A stretch of DNA of 64,000 nucleotides from DATMNR01 sp963702765. Lineage in GTDB: Bacteria > Chloroflexota > Ktedonobacteria > Ktedonobacterales > Ktedonobacteraceae. The notes under the pieces are model-generated. The model ran no database searches. It was given only the letters and a program-made list of their open reading frames with translations, and was not told the origin of the DNA. The position numbers and the translations under genes are program-made. Numbering within the stretch: the stretch's first letter is position 1; each line of letters starts with the position of its first letter. Shown here in pieces: positions 26,692-36,538 of the stretch. The stretch spans positions 1 to 64,000 of the forward strand of contig CAVPEB010000055.1 of assembly GCA_963702765.1 (NCBI GenBank). Reading direction: 5' to 3'.

Positions 26692-27057
26692 ATGAAAACA
26701 ACTATCGCTAAAGGGTGCCTGTATTGTGGTCTTCGGCTCCCTGAACAAGCAGATTTTTGCCCCGAATGTGGGAGACCAGTTGAAGTTGTCATCCGTTTCG
26801 AGAGTGAAGTCAAGCAGACGAGAACAACTTTCACTAAAGGGTGCCTGTATTGTGGTCTTCAACTCCCTGATGGTGTGGATTTTTGCCCCGAGTGTGGGAG
26901 GCCGATTGAAAGAGGCCATACACCTCATGCAACTCAGGAGTCAGATGCTGACTGTCCTGATGCGGAGATCGTGGGAAAAGACGATCTTGTTCCATTATAT
27001 AAAGGCTCCTTGAATGGCAGTGGTCTCCCTTGTGGACGAGAAATATCGCTGGCGTGA
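26692..27057 (+). CDS. Tandem zinc-ribbon protein
   Basis: A 121-residue protein with two nearly identical zinc ribbons, each GCLYCGL-x-LP-x-x-x-DFCPECGRP, carrying four Cys per ribbon. The repeat unit is 126 bases (42 codons; first AAAGGGTGCCT at 26710, second at 26836), so it arose by in-frame duplication. The C-terminal tail is short, acidic and ends LPCGREISLA. The ATG at 26692 follows AAGGATAAGAAG; an upstream ATG at 26614 lacks a site. Probably binds zinc and a protein or nucleic acid partner; nothing more specific can be said. Confidence 0.7.
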   Translation: MKTTIAKGCLYCGLRLPEQADFCPECGRPVEVVIRFESEVKQTRTTFTKGCLYCGLQLPDGVDFCPECGRPIERGHTPHATQESDADCPDAEIVGKDDLVPLYKGSLNGSGLPCGREISLA

Positions 27058-27159
27058 TGAACATGCATATGTCAGGATGGTCCGTATACTGATGATGTTT
27101 GCTTGAGGGGATGGGTAATTTATTCAGATACTCTTCTTATACCTCTTTCCATCTTTTTT

Positions 27160-27247
27160 GACTCGCCGCCTCCGGCGGCAAAAGAGAATAAAAGAGTATT
27201 CGGGGACACCCCGAACCCCGGCAAAGGGCGCAGCCCTCTGCACTCCC
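27160..27247 (+). repeat. Family A three-hairpin repeat, copy A4
   Basis: GCCGCC-TCC-GGCGGC, TTCGGGG-ACA-CCCCGAA and AGGGC-GCA-GCCCT with tail CTGCACTCCC. The third loop is GCA instead of TTC while the stem is unchanged. It fills the interval between the zinc-ribbon protein and the GH65 gene. Confidence 0.85.
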
Positions 27248-27467
27248 AAAAGTGTCGGGAGGAGGAACCTATTCGACTTATATCCTTGATACGTGGATAT
27301 GGTATATTCAGAGGGTCTGAAATTTTTCCCACATCGTCTCAAGGAGAATGATATGCCTGAAGCGTGCGCCTGTCATTTGCAGCATAGCAGGATGCTTTTC
27401 TTTTTGGTATCGATTATCACGGTGCTGAGACTGTTGTCGCCGACATGACTGAATGGGGGGACGGAGA

Positions 27468-29852
27468 ATGATCGAACATCCTGCCTTCACAGTAGAGGAG
27501 TGGAGCGTCCGCGAGACGGAACTCGACTTCGACACCCTGGCGCAGTGCGAGTCCATTTTCGCCCTTTCAAACGGGCACATTGGACTGCGAGGTAACCTCG
27601 ATGAGGGTGAGCCACTTGGCCTTCCCGGAACCTACTTGAATTCAGTTTATGAGCTACGCCCCCTGCCCTATGCGGAGGGAGGATACGCTTACCCCGAGTC
27701 TGGGCAGACGGTTATCAATGTCACCAACGGCAAACTCATCCGTCTTCTCGTTGACGATGCACCCTTTGACGTTCGGTACGGCAAGCTCCAGAGTCATGAG
27801 CGAGAACTCGATCTGCGAGACGGAGTGCTGCGCAGAAGCGTTCTTTGGGCCTCTCCTGATGGCAAAACAGTTAAGATATCTTCCGTACGTATGGTGTCAT
27901 TCACGCAGCGGGCTATCGCGGCAATCAGTTACGAGATCGAGCCGATTGATGCCCCGTTGCGTGTCGTTGTGCAGTCGGAGCTGGTTGCCAACGAGGCACT
28001 GCCTAATCAGGGCAAGGATCCTCGCGTGGGTGCCGCACTCGAGTCACCGCTCGAGAGCGAGGAGCACCAGGCATATGGCGAAGGAGGCCTTCTGATTCAT
28101 CACACCAAAGTCAGTGGATTGCTGATTGGAGCGGCAATGGACCATGAGATTGAGGGACCATCTGAGATGGTCGTCGAGTCGGAAAGCTCACCTGATGTTG
28201 CCCGTGTGACTGTCACTACACGGCTGAAGCCGGGCGAGCGGCTGAGAATAGTCAAATTTATCTCATACGGTTGGTCGAGCTTACGCTCGCGGCCTGCGAT
28301 CCACGACCAGGTTAGAGCAGCATTGTCTGCTGCCCGGCATACAGGATGGGATGGATTGCTCGCCGAACAACGTGCATACCTGGACGAGTTCTGGAGCAAT
28401 GCAGATGTCGAGTTGGAGGGCGATCCGGAGATCCAGCAGGCCGTACGCTTCGCCCTCTTCCACGTTTTACAGTCGGGAGCACGTGCGGAGCGTCGACCGA
28501 TTCCAGCGAAAGGGCTTACAGGACCTGGTTATGATGGACATGCCTTCTGGGATACGGAGATCTTCGTACTGCCAGTATTGACAATGACACTTCCACGCGC
28601 CTCCGCTGATGCTCTGCGCTGGCGCCACTCGATTCTCGGCAAGGCGAAGGAGCTTGCTCGTCAACTTGGACTACAGGGCAGCGCCTTCCCCTGGCGGACC
28701 ATCAATGGATCGGAATGTTCGGGATACTGGCCGGCTGGCACTGCCGCGTTTCATATAAACGCGGATATCGCATATGCTGCTACACACTACATCGAGGCGA
28801 CCGGCGATACAGCGTTCGAAGAGGAGGTTGGCCTTGAACTGCTCGTCGAGACTTCGAGGCTGTATATTTCACTGGGGTACTTTAATGCCGCTACCGACAA
28901 GTTCCGCATCGACGGTATCACTGGACCCGATGAGTATAGCGCTATTGCTGACAACAATGTCTATACCAACCTGATGGCACAACACAACTTACACTGGGCT
29001 GCAGAGGGGGTAAGGCGCTTTCCTGAGAAGGCACACGCTCTGGGGGTGGATGCTGAAGAGGCCGCAAACTGGCAGGAGGCGGCTGAGAAGATGCTGATCC
29101 CGTACGATGAACGCCTCAAAGTAACTCCGCAGGACGACTCTTTTACCGATCACGAGGTGTGGGATTTCGCGAATACTTCTGAGAATCAGTACCCTTTGCT
29201 GCTACACTTCCCATATTTCGACCTCTATCGCAAGCAGGTCCTCAAGCAGGCCGATCTTGTCCTCGCGATGCAACTGCGCAGCGACAGTTTCACTTTGGAG
29301 CAGAAGGCGCGCAATTTTGCATACTACGAGCCGCTCACTGTGCGCGATTCCTCTTTGTCGGCCTGCTCTCAGGCGGTTCTGGCCGCCGAGGTTGGCCAAT
29401 TGCAACTCGCTCATGATTACCTGGGGGAAGCTGCGTTTATGGATCTGCGCGACCTGGAGAACAACGTGCGGGACGGGGTTCATATGGCTTCGCTAGCAGG
29501 AGCCTGGATAGCGCTGGTGGCCGGGTTCGGTGGCATGCGCTTGCAAAACAACAGGCTCTCCTTTGCGCCGCGTTTGCCTGAAGCACTTAGTAGGCTGGCT
29601 TTTCATATCCAGTACCGGGGTAGCCGCCTGCGCATCGAGGTGAGTGCACAGGATGCGATATACCGTCTTCTCGATGGACCACCGCAGAAGATACTTCATC
29701 ACGGAGTGGAGATATTTCTGACTGAGAATGCAACGATTACTCGACTCATCCCGGATATTCAGATCCAGGTGGGGCCGCGGCCTTCTCAGCCTCCTGGGCG
29801 GGCGCCGATGGCACGGGAGGCGAGGAGGCAGATCACACAGAAATTGCGATGA
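27468..29852 (+). CDS. GH65 disaccharide phosphorylase (kojibiose/trehalose/maltose type)
   Basis: A 794-residue cytoplasmic glycoside-hydrolase family 65 enzyme, the usual length. It has an N-terminal beta-sandwich (FALSNGHIGLRGNLDEGEP), an (alpha/alpha)6 barrel with GYDGHAFWDTEIFVLP, and the catalytic general acid Glu in IDGITGPDEYSAIADNN (about residue 489). MRLQNNRLSFAPRLPE leads into the C-terminal beta domain. The family phosphorolyses alpha-linked diglucosides to beta-glucose 1-phosphate plus glucose. Which linkage is used cannot be read here; a trehalose link would fit the TreT gene at 13896. The ATG at 27468 behind GGGGGACGGAG is preferred to one at 27453. Confidence 0.88.
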   Translation: MIEHPAFTVEEWSVRETELDFDTLAQCESIFALSNGHIGLRGNLDEGEPLGLPGTYLNSVYELRPLPYAEGGYAYPESGQTVINVTNGKLIRLLVDDAPFDVRYGKLQSHERELDLRDGVLRRSVLWASPDGKTVKISSVRMVSFTQRAIAAISYEIEPIDAPLRVVVQSELVANEALPNQGKDPRVGAALESPLESEEHQAYGEGGLLIHHTKVSGLLIGAAMDHEIEGPSEMVVESESSPDVARVTVTTRLKPGERLRIVKFISYGWSSLRSRPAIHDQVRAALSAARHTGWDGLLAEQRAYLDEFWSNADVELEGDPEIQQAVRFALFHVLQSGARAERRPIPAKGLTGPGYDGHAFWDTEIFVLPVLTMTLPRASADALRWRHSILGKAKELARQLGLQGSAFPWRTINGSECSGYWPAGTAAFHINADIAYAATHYIEATGDTAFEEEVGLELLVETSRLYISLGYFNAATDKFRIDGITGPDEYSAIADNNVYTNLMAQHNLHWAAEGVRRFPEKAHALGVDAEEAANWQEAAEKMLIPYDERLKVTPQDDSFTDHEVWDFANTSENQYPLLLHFPYFDLYRKQVLKQADLVLAMQLRSDSFTLEQKARNFAYYEPLTVRDSSLSACSQAVLAAEVGQLQLAHDYLGEAAFMDLRDLENNVRDGVHMASLAGAWIALVAGFGGMRLQNNRLSFAPRLPEALSRLAFHIQYRGSRLRIEVSAQDAIYRLLDGPPQKILHHGVEIFLTENATITRLIPDIQIQVGPRPSQPPGRAPMAREARRQITQKLR

Positions 29853-29869
29853 ATATTGCAGATAGGTTT

Positions 29870-30724
29870 TTACACCCGCCCAACCAGGGTTTCGCCCAGA
29901 GTTGATACCCATTGCACCAGCGTAGATGCGTCCTTTCCCGGCGGTGGAATAAAGATAAGGCGATGTACACCCAGTTCTGCAAAACGTTGGGCTGTTTCCT
30001 TATCTATTGGTATGCTAGGTGCAATGCTGATCTCGAGTTGGCCAAGAGATGCCGGACGATGGTATCGCTCGGAGGCCTGGCGCAGTTGGGCGAGGACATC
30101 AGCGGTCTCTTCAAGGTCAAGGGCAAAGCCATACCAACCGTTGGCCTGTTCTATAGTGCGACGTATGACAGCGGGCGCTCTTCCTCCAGTGATAATGGGT
30201 GGTGCGGGTTGTTGAATTGGATGTGGATAGGCCTGTACCCCTTGAAACGAGACGTACTTTCCGTGATAGGCAGGCTTTTCCTCGCTCCAGATGGCACGCA
30301 TAGCAGCCAAATATTCATCTGCACGAGCACCTCGATCGTGGAAAGCTACACCAAGGGCCTCGTATTCTTCTTCAGACCAGCCAACACCAATTCCAACTAT
30401 TAAGCGGCCACCAGAGAGCACATCCAGGGTGGCGAGTTCTTTGGCAAGTATAAGTGGTTGGTGTTGCGGGAGGAGCAGAACGCCTGTGCCCAGGCGAATG
30501 GTATGTGTGTGGGCTGCTACGAATGTAAGTGCGAGCAAAGGATTGAGTAAGCGTGTGGTTGCTGGCATGCGTGTCGAGGACTCGGGAAGGATAATATGCT
30601 CTCCCGCCCATAGGGATTCAAAACCGGCGGATTCAGCTGCCTGCGCAAGTTGCACAAGCACTTCCGGATAACTTGTCACTCTACCGTTAATGCCTGACAA
30701 TCCGAACTTCAAATGATCTGGCAT
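29870..30724 (-). CDS. LLM-class F420-dependent oxidoreductase
   Basis: A 284-residue luciferase-like monooxygenase-fold enzyme. Typical stretches are ESAGFESLWAGEHIILP, the TIRLGTGVLLLPQHQPLILAK barrel strand, LDVLSGGRLIVGIGVGWSEEEYEALGV and PPIITGGRAPAVIRR. These match the F420-dependent subgroup (TIGR03619-like). The substrate is unknown. Its stop lies 17 bases from the converging GH65 stop; the 2-hydroxyacid dehydrogenase upstream on the same strand may be co-transcribed (37-base gap). Confidence 0.88.
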   Translation of the reverse strand: MPDHLKFGLSGINGRVTSYPEVLVQLAQAAESAGFESLWAGEHIILPESSTRMPATTRLLNPLLALTFVAAHTHTIRLGTGVLLLPQHQPLILAKELATLDVLSGGRLIVGIGVGWSEEEYEALGVAFHDRGARADEYLAAMRAIWSEEKPAYHGKYVSFQGVQAYPHPIQQPAPPIITGGRAPAVIRRTIEQANGWYGFALDLEETADVLAQLRQASERYHRPASLGQLEISIAPSIPIDKETAQRFAELGVHRLIFIPPPGKDASTLVQWVSTLGETLVGRV

Positions 30725-30761
30725 ATGTCGTCTCCATTCTAGAAGGAAGAATTATATAGTA

Positions 30762-31733
30762 TTAAGAGGTCGATGGCATGGGAACCAGGTCATGCACAGG
30801 CTCGCCACGCAGGTAGCGCGCGATGTTGGCCAGCGCCATTTGTATTGCTCGCTCGACTGCTGCACGGCTCCCGCCTGCCATGTGCGGGGTGACGATCACC
30901 TGGGACAAGTCCGCGAAAGAATTGCCTCCGGGACCTTCGTTATACAGCACATCGAGGGCCGCTCCTCCAAGTTTGCCACTCTCTATTGCGTGATGGAGAG
31001 CTGCCTCGTCGATCACCTCGCCGCGTGAAGTGTTAACCAGAAAGGCTCCTGCCTGCATTTTTGCTAATTCAGTCTCGCCAATCAGTCTCCGCGTAGCTTC
31101 TGTGAGTGGGACATGCAAGCTGACAATCGTGGAAGAAGCCAGCAGGTCATCGAGCGAGACATAGCGCACGCCGAACTGCTGTTCGGTTGTTGAATCTACG
31201 GCATGGCGAGCCGTGTATAACAGATGCGACTCGAAAGGCGCAAGTCGCTGGGCTACAGCTTGTCCTATGCTGCCAAAGCCTACGAGGCCAACCGTTGAAT
31301 TGGCCAGATCGCCTATTCCGGCCTGGAACAGCTCCATTGTGGGCCAGCCGCCCTGGCGTGTAGCCGATTCGGCAGCGGGGAACCGTTTGAGCAGGGCCAG
31401 CATCAGCAGAATTGTATGTTCAGCGACGGCTACTGCATTCGCGCCTGGCGTATAGGCTGCTACGACTCCGGCTGCTTGAAGAGCTTCGAGATCGAGATTG
31501 TCATAGCCAACGCCAACACGTTGTATGAAGCGCACATGCGGCAAGATGGAGAGGATATGAGCGTCCACTTTCCGATGGATGACAAGCAGGATTTCGGCAT
31601 CAGCAGCATGCCTGGCAAGGTCCTCCTCACTTAGAGAAGATACAACATCCAGATTGGTACCAGCAGGAAACATTGGACGCATGCGCTCGACAAGGGGAGG
31701 CGGCAATGGGTCGATCAGCAGTATCCTGGACAT
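30762..31733 (-). CDS. D-isomer-specific 2-hydroxyacid dehydrogenase
   Basis: A 323-residue NAD-dependent dehydrogenase. The Rossmann motif is VGLVGFGSIGQAVAQRL. The catalytic Arg lies in LVNTSRGEVIDEAAL and the catalytic His in VIVTPHMAGGS. The N-terminal catalytic part shows the conserved RVGVGYDNLDLEA. The ATG at 31733 is chosen because AAGGAG stands 8 bases before it; an ATG two codons earlier would be too close. Could be a phosphoglycerate, glyoxylate or hydroxypyruvate reductase; the sequence does not decide. Confidence 0.87.
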   Translation of the reverse strand: MSRILLIDPLPPPLVERMRPMFPAGTNLDVVSSLSEEDLARHAADAEILLVIHRKVDAHILSILPHVRFIQRVGVGYDNLDLEALQAAGVVAAYTPGANAVAVAEHTILLMLALLKRFPAAESATRQGGWPTMELFQAGIGDLANSTVGLVGFGSIGQAVAQRLAPFESHLLYTARHAVDSTTEQQFGVRYVSLDDLLASSTIVSLHVPLTEATRRLIGETELAKMQAGAFLVNTSRGEVIDEAALHHAIESGKLGGAALDVLYNEGPGGNSFADLSQVIVTPHMAGGSRAAVERAIQMALANIARYLRGEPVHDLVPMPSTS

Positions 31734-31872
31734 GAGCATTCTCCTTCAGTATGGTAAGGGCAAATGGCGATAATGTTTGCTTTCACGATGCGAGTATATA
31801 TTCTCGGCAACAGGCTACATTATATCTTACAGGGATTACGGTACGAGAAAAAAGGAGTGGTTGTCAATAGAA

Positions 31873-31917
31873 GACACCCGTCCACAGGACATCCGCCTAC
31901 AGGACACCCGCTGGCAC
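31873..31917 (+). repeat. Short tandem repeat, about 15-base unit
   Basis: Three imperfect copies of a GACAYCCGYCYACAG-like unit follow one another. The 275-base space around it ends near GGTGTCCCTACATTTCATGTAGG, a small hairpin just beyond the AlkA stop. No gene is seen. Confidence 0.45.
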
Positions 31918-32008
31918 CTACCCGCCTTGCCAACGACGCTACCGCGTCTAACGCTACGCGTTCAGGCAAGTCGAAAGGAGAAGGGGTGTCCCTACATTTC
32001 ATGTAGGT

Positions 32009-32902
32009 TCAGTCGGCCATTATAGTAGGGGAGGCGAGGTTTGCCCAGAGGTGATGGGCGCCATAGGCACGCCAGGGACGCCATGATTTGGCATATTTTT
32101 CGATGTTGATCGTATTGGAGGGTTGCCCTAATTGTTCGAATGCTCGACGCAGGCCGAGATCAGTGGCAGGGAATGCATCGGGGTCGCCGAGCGCTCGCAT
32201 GGCAACATAGGAGGTCGTCCATGGCCCGATGCCTGGAATTCGAAGGAGACGCGTTATGGTCTGCTCTTGATCAGTATCACGGTCGAGTATCAGACCTTCT
32301 TCGGTAACAGCACGGGCAAGCGCTTGTAGGGCAGTTACGCGACTGAGTGTCAGCCCAAGTCCCTGTAAAGCAGAATGAGCCATTGCGCGTGGTGTTGGGA
32401 AGAAGTGCGTTAACGTGCCATTGGGCTGTTCCAGCGGTTCACCGAGAGCTGTCACGAGACGGGCAGACAGAGTGCGCGCACCAACTACTGACACCTGCTG
32501 CCCAATTATTGCACGTACTGTAAGTTCAAATCCGTCGAGGGTTCCCGGAACGCGCAGTCCTGGACGAGCTTTGACGAGCGGGGCTAGCAGTGGATCGGCT
32601 GCAAGGACGATAGCGATTGGCTCCGGGACTGCATCGAGATCAAAGAGGTATCGGCATCGCCGTAGAAGGGTGCTCAGATCACTCAAGTCATTGAGTTGCA
32701 CTCGAAGCTGTATGGAGTTCTCCTGCTCTATTGGTTCCAACTCGATGATGCCTTTCGATGTGGGCAGAAGAACGGTTCGTCGATAACACCCGTTGAGGAC
32801 TTCCTCGACGCCAGGGATGGCCCGGCGCTGCAGGAAGACCAGGAGGGATTTGGCCTCAAAGGGGGGATGATATTGCAGATGCATGGTGAGAGTAGATTTC
32901 AT
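32009..32902 (-). CDS. alkA: DNA-3-methyladenine glycosylase II (AlkA-type)
   Basis: A 297-residue base-excision glycosylase. An N-terminal AlkA-N-like beta domain (residues 1-100) is followed by the HhH-GPD domain: ELTVRAIIGQQVSVVGARTL, the hairpin LLRIPGIGPWTTSYVAMRAL and the catalytic Asp in AFPATDLGLRRA. KSWRPWRAYGAHHLWANL is the usual C-terminal end. There is no Ada-type N-terminus. It removes alkylated bases from DNA. AAGGG precedes the ATG. Confidence 0.87.
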   Translation of the reverse strand: MKSTLTMHLQYHPPFEAKSLLVFLQRRAIPGVEEVLNGCYRRTVLLPTSKGIIELEPIEQENSIQLRVQLNDLSDLSTLLRRCRYLFDLDAVPEPIAIVLAADPLLAPLVKARPGLRVPGTLDGFELTVRAIIGQQVSVVGARTLSARLVTALGEPLEQPNGTLTHFFPTPRAMAHSALQGLGLTLSRVTALQALARAVTEEGLILDRDTDQEQTITRLLRIPGIGPWTTSYVAMRALGDPDAFPATDLGLRRAFEQLGQPSNTINIEKYAKSWRPWRAYGAHHLWANLASPTIMAD

Positions 32903-33044
32903 TTTCCCTTATTCCAAAGTATAGTACGAAACCTGTATAGATAGCTGTGGTGATTATATGGTCAAGTTTTCAATATAAACGCTATAATACATACTATGAG
33001 AAAAACGATCACATGGAAAGGATAACTGGTGTTTCTTTCTTGCA

Positions 33045-33530
33045 ATGAAGGAGGGAAGCAGACACAGAACTTACATACGCATGAATAACCTATTAAATCG
33101 TAGCGTGCTCCGTTCTTCGTCTCTTTCGTTCCGCGAGGCAACAACTCAACCTCCATCTCTAGCACACAAGCTGTTGTATCTATTCATCTGGGTTGTTGTT
33201 GTTCTGGCATTCATTGCAGGGGTCGCTCTTTTGACGAATGATGTTTTCTTCACCATTCTCCCTCATGCTCCTATCTCTGCGGCTCCACTCCTCTTCATTG
33301 GTGCTGCCTATCTTGGATTTCAAGTCCTTCTCCGACCAAAACCGCTCGACCTCTTCAAAGCGCTTGTTGTCAGTTCAGCGTTCATTCTCTGGGGCGTTGA
33401 CCAGTTGTTACCGGCAGGACGGGTTACCACGACACTTGGCGATGTGGTCATCACCTTGTATGTTCTTGACTTAGGATGGGTAATGATCAATCGTCTCAAG
33501 CTGAGAAACCGCTTTGACAAGGAGCATTAA
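33045..33530 (+). CDS. Small membrane protein, four helices, unknown
   Basis: A 161-residue protein. A polar N-terminus of about 45 residues precedes four hydrophobic segments (LLYLFIWVVVVLAFIAGVAL, APISAAPLLFIGAAYLGF, LFKALVVSSAFILWGVDQLL, LGDVVITLYVLDLGWVMI). It ends in a basic tail KLRNRFDKEH. No family is recognised. Starts at 33045 and 33081 are both possible; neither has a strong ribosome site. Confidence 0.6.
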   Translation: MKEGSRHRTYIRMNNLLNRSVLRSSSLSFREATTQPPSLAHKLLYLFIWVVVVLAFIAGVALLTNDVFFTILPHAPISAAPLLFIGAAYLGFQVLLRPKPLDLFKALVVSSAFILWGVDQLLPAGRVTTTLGDVVITLYVLDLGWVMINRLKLRNRFDKEH

Positions 33531-33701
33531 AGGATCATGCGAATTGGTGGAATGGAAGCAAGTAATTGGATGAACAACTCTGCGCTGAATTGCTAGAAAT
33601 GAGATGTTGTATATCATACTCTCGCACATTATAAAAAAACTTGCACATCGAGTTAGCTCATTACATATGTCCGGGTTGCTCATATGAGCGGAGGAGAATT
33701 T

Positions 33702-34002
33702 ATGATCATTCAGACTGTGAAGATTCAAAAGCGCATTATCGGATGATGAAATCCAACAGGTGATGGAAGAACGCGCGCCCCAGTTTCGCGCACTTTCGGG
33801 TTTGCTGCAAAAATATTACTTGAGGGATGTTCAGTCCGGTGAAGTCGGTGCTGTGTACATCTGGGATTCCGAGGAATCATTGCGCATGTATCGACAATCG
33901 GAGCTTGCACGAACAATTGCGAGTGCTTATAAGGCGGTGGAGCAGCCACGGGTTGAGATATTTGAGACTGTCTTGACTTTACGTCCTGAAAAGTCACTCT
34001 AA
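33702..34002 (+). pseudogene. Small ferredoxin-like-fold (monooxygenase/YdhR-like) protein, one frameshift
   Basis: GGAGGAG lies in front of the ATG at 33702. The frame reads MIIQTVKI and then shifts. Dropping one base at about 33726 gives KSALSDDEIQQVMEERAPQF, which joins the long downstream frame (ALSGLLQKYYLRD, GAVYIWDSEESLRMYRQSEL, VEIFETVLTL). The whole is about 100 residues and resembles dimeric alpha/beta-barrel proteins of the antibiotic-biosynthesis-monooxygenase type. As written, translation from the good start would stop after 14 residues. Confidence 0.65.
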
Positions 34003-34019
34003 AATCTGAGCTCTCTCTA

Positions 34020-34965
34020 TTATTGAATGTGTAGCCAGCCGTTGTCATCTACATTGATGGGTAGGCGTTCACCCCAGATAGCATGTGCGAGTAGTTCTGC
34101 GGATTCTACCAGGCGCGGCCCGGATCGATTGAGGTACTGGTTACCATCGATAGCATAGACTCTGCCGTTGCGTACTGCTTGCAAGTTTGTCCAGACGGGA
34201 TGGCTTTGTAGGAGTGGTACGTCCTGCATTGCGCGCTCAAGGGTGTAGCCGCAGGGTGAGAGGACGATTATATCGGGATCGGCAGCTTGCAGTTCCTCCC
34301 AGGTTACCCAGGGAGTATGCTGTCCAATCTCACCAAAAATAGGTTGGCCTCCTGCGCAAGCTACTAGTTCAGGTGTCCAGTTGCCCGCACCCATTATGGG
34401 GTCAAGCCATTCCAGTACAGCAACTCGTGGTTTGGCGCCGAAGGATGATGTTTTGTCAGCAAGGTCTGCGAGCCGTTGCTGGTAATTTGCTACAAGCGTT
34501 TGTGCCTGATTAGGCTTGCCTAAGGCCTTACCAACTCTCAGCACATCTTCCCAGACGTCCTGGAGACGGTAGGGAGTGAGCGAGACGACGAGTGGCCGCA
34601 GAGCCTGTAAGCTGTGCAATAGCCTGGATTACATCTCGTTCGCTGACAGCGCAGACCTCGCATTGTGTTTGTGTGAAGATAACATCGGGGCGCAGTTCCT
34701 GGAGTTTATCAATGTCGATTGCATAGATACTAAGCGCTTTCAGGGCGGGGTCTTCTGGTTCGTGCTTCTCCTGTGCAAGTTGTTTCACCTGGGCGTCGAT
34801 CTGGGCGCTGCTTGTATTGATATTTATTTGTACTGTGCTTACCACAGGTAGCGATTGCACTTCTGGCGGGTAGTCACATTCGTGGGAGCGACCTACCATT
34901 TGATCCAGGCAACCAAGGGCGGCGACCATTTCTGTGGCGCTGGCTAATAGAGAAATAATACGCAT
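34020..34965 (-). pseudogene. BtuF-like periplasmic substrate-binding protein, one frameshift
   Basis: The N-terminal piece from 34965 reads RIISLLASATEMVAALG, GRSHECDYPPEV and RPDVIFTQTQCEVCAVSERD. The C-terminal piece continues one base over: LRPLVVSLTPYRLQDVWEDV, RVAVLEWLDPIMGAGNWTPE, DPDIIVLSPCGYTLERA. Together they form a complete cobalamin-type (class III helical backbone) binding protein of about 313 residues without a signal peptide. The frames join near 34610-34625. No transporter genes are adjacent; in several phyla such lone proteins occur without export signals. Confidence 0.8.
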
Positions 34966-35030
34966 GAGGATGTCTTCCCTCGTGATATATGTACATTAAC
35001 AAATTAACCCTGACATCGTGGCATGCACCA

Positions 35031-35110
35031 CGAAGGCCGATGAATCGGCGGTGGGCACGATACATCGGCCCCTACAGGGGTCTGGGTTATTTTGTTCATC
35101 AGCATAATTG
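35031..35110 (+). repeat. Family B MITE-like repeat, copy B3
   Basis: GCCGATGAATCGGC core, then GTGGGC...GGCCCC around ACGATACATC. The right end TATTTTGTTCATCAGCAT is the same as in B2 and B4 apart from one base. A CATTAACAAATTAA stretch at about 34992 resembles the left end of B4. Confidence 0.8.
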
Positions 35111-35212
35111 GACCCTACGAAATTTCCGGTTATTTCGTCAATCTGTATTTATGGTCTTATATACAGTATGATATGGTGATTGTAACATATCAATATGACA
35201 TAGGAGGGAACG

Positions 35213-36283
35213 ATGATTACTTCACAGCATGTGCTGTATATTGGCGGTTATGCACGCGCAGATCAGGCTAGCATTTATGGATGTATCCTCGATGATGTAA
35301 CTGGTGAGTTGACGGTGCGCAACTCGTTTGCGGGTATCGTCAATCCTTCCTATTTGAGTGTCCATTCGAATGGGCACTGGCTGTATGCTGTGAGTGAGAC
35401 TAGCGAGCAGAACGAGGGCACGCCCGGCGAAGTCTGGGCATTGCGCTGTACGGACGAGCCATGGAGTATGGAGCCGATTAACCACCAGTTGAGCGGCGGC
35501 GATTTGCCTTGCCATATTGACATCAACGCGAAGGGGGAGTGGCTGCTGGTTTCCAACTATGGCTCTGGTACTGTGGGCGTGCTGCCGATTTTGCCTGATG
35601 GTGCTTTGGGGGAGATGACGGACCTGATTCAGCACTATGGGAGCGGACCGAATTCTGAGCGTCAAGAGGGACCGCATACGCATTCGGCGACGTTTTCGCC
35701 AGACCAGCGCTTTGTGATGGTAGCTGATCTTGGGATTGATACGCTGGTAGTGTACTCTTTCGATGAATCAACAGGTCGGCTGCGCGAGCCAACGCATACG
35801 AGTACAAGGTCGGGTGCAGGTCCGCGGTTCAAGGCCTTCCATCCGAGTGGTCAGCATGTATATGTCGACAATGAGCTTGATAATACTGTGGCAGTGTACG
35901 AGTACGACGCAGAGAGCGGCGGGTTACGGGAGTTACAGATCATCGAGACGCTGCCTGCGGATGCGCCTAAGAGTAAAATTGCAGGAATCCAAATCTCGCC
36001 AGCGGGGGACCGATTGTACGTCTCCAACAGGGGACACGACAGCATCTGCATCTTTGAGATCCGGGTTGACGGGCTGCTAACGCTCCTCTCAATCAGGCCG
36101 TGTGGCGGTCGGTGCCCACGTCATATAGCGATCTCGCCGAGTGGGCGTTTTCTGCTGGTAGCCAATCAGGAAAGTGACGAGGTGGTGGTGCTACCTGTGT
36201 TGGCTGGTGTGGAAGGGCTTGGAGTTCCTGTTTCACGCATCAACGCTTTGGGAGCGTCGTGCGTACACTTCGTAAGAGGGTGA
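35213..36283 (+). CDS. Lactonase-family seven-bladed beta-propeller (6-phosphogluconolactonase type)
   Basis: A 356-residue protein of the YbhE/Pgl lactonase family. Repeated propeller blades show the typical strands YIGGYARADQASIYGC, VNPSYLSVHSNGHWLYAV, GDLPCHIDINAKGEWLLVSN, GPHTHSATFSPDQRFVMVAD and SNRGHDSICIFEI. AGGAGG lies before the ATG. Members hydrolyse 6-phosphogluconolactone or other lactones, though many are uncharacterised. No sugar-pathway gene is adjacent. Confidence 0.87.
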   Translation: MITSQHVLYIGGYARADQASIYGCILDDVTGELTVRNSFAGIVNPSYLSVHSNGHWLYAVSETSEQNEGTPGEVWALRCTDEPWSMEPINHQLSGGDLPCHIDINAKGEWLLVSNYGSGTVGVLPILPDGALGEMTDLIQHYGSGPNSERQEGPHTHSATFSPDQRFVMVADLGIDTLVVYSFDESTGRLREPTHTSTRSGAGPRFKAFHPSGQHVYVDNELDNTVAVYEYDAESGGLRELQIIETLPADAPKSKIAGIQISPAGDRLYVSNRGHDSICIFEIRVDGLLTLLSIRPCGGRCPRHIAISPSGRFLLVANQESDEVVVLPVLAGVEGLGVPVSRINALGASCVHFVRG

Positions 36284-36538
36284 AGAGGGCTATGATACAC
36301 AGTATCCGACCGTGAGCGAGGAGCAGAAGCGTCGATCTTTACAGGAAGTTAAGAGCCAAGATTGGGGAGATGCAAGCTATCCCTCCTATCTGGTGCGTAT
36401 CCGTCATACCTCATCACCAGATCAAGGTACTTCAGGGATCGTGCTGGCTTCGCCTGTATGTTAGGATTGATGAGAGAAGAGGCTATCTCATGTTGTAAAC
36501 TAAGTTGCGCGAGAGATCTAGCAAAGGAAAAAGGTCAG

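Noticed and set aside
34966..35212. Cobalamin riboswitch upstream of the BtuF-like gene
   Set aside because: The space is short and largely filled by a family B repeat. No B12-box-like sequence was seen.
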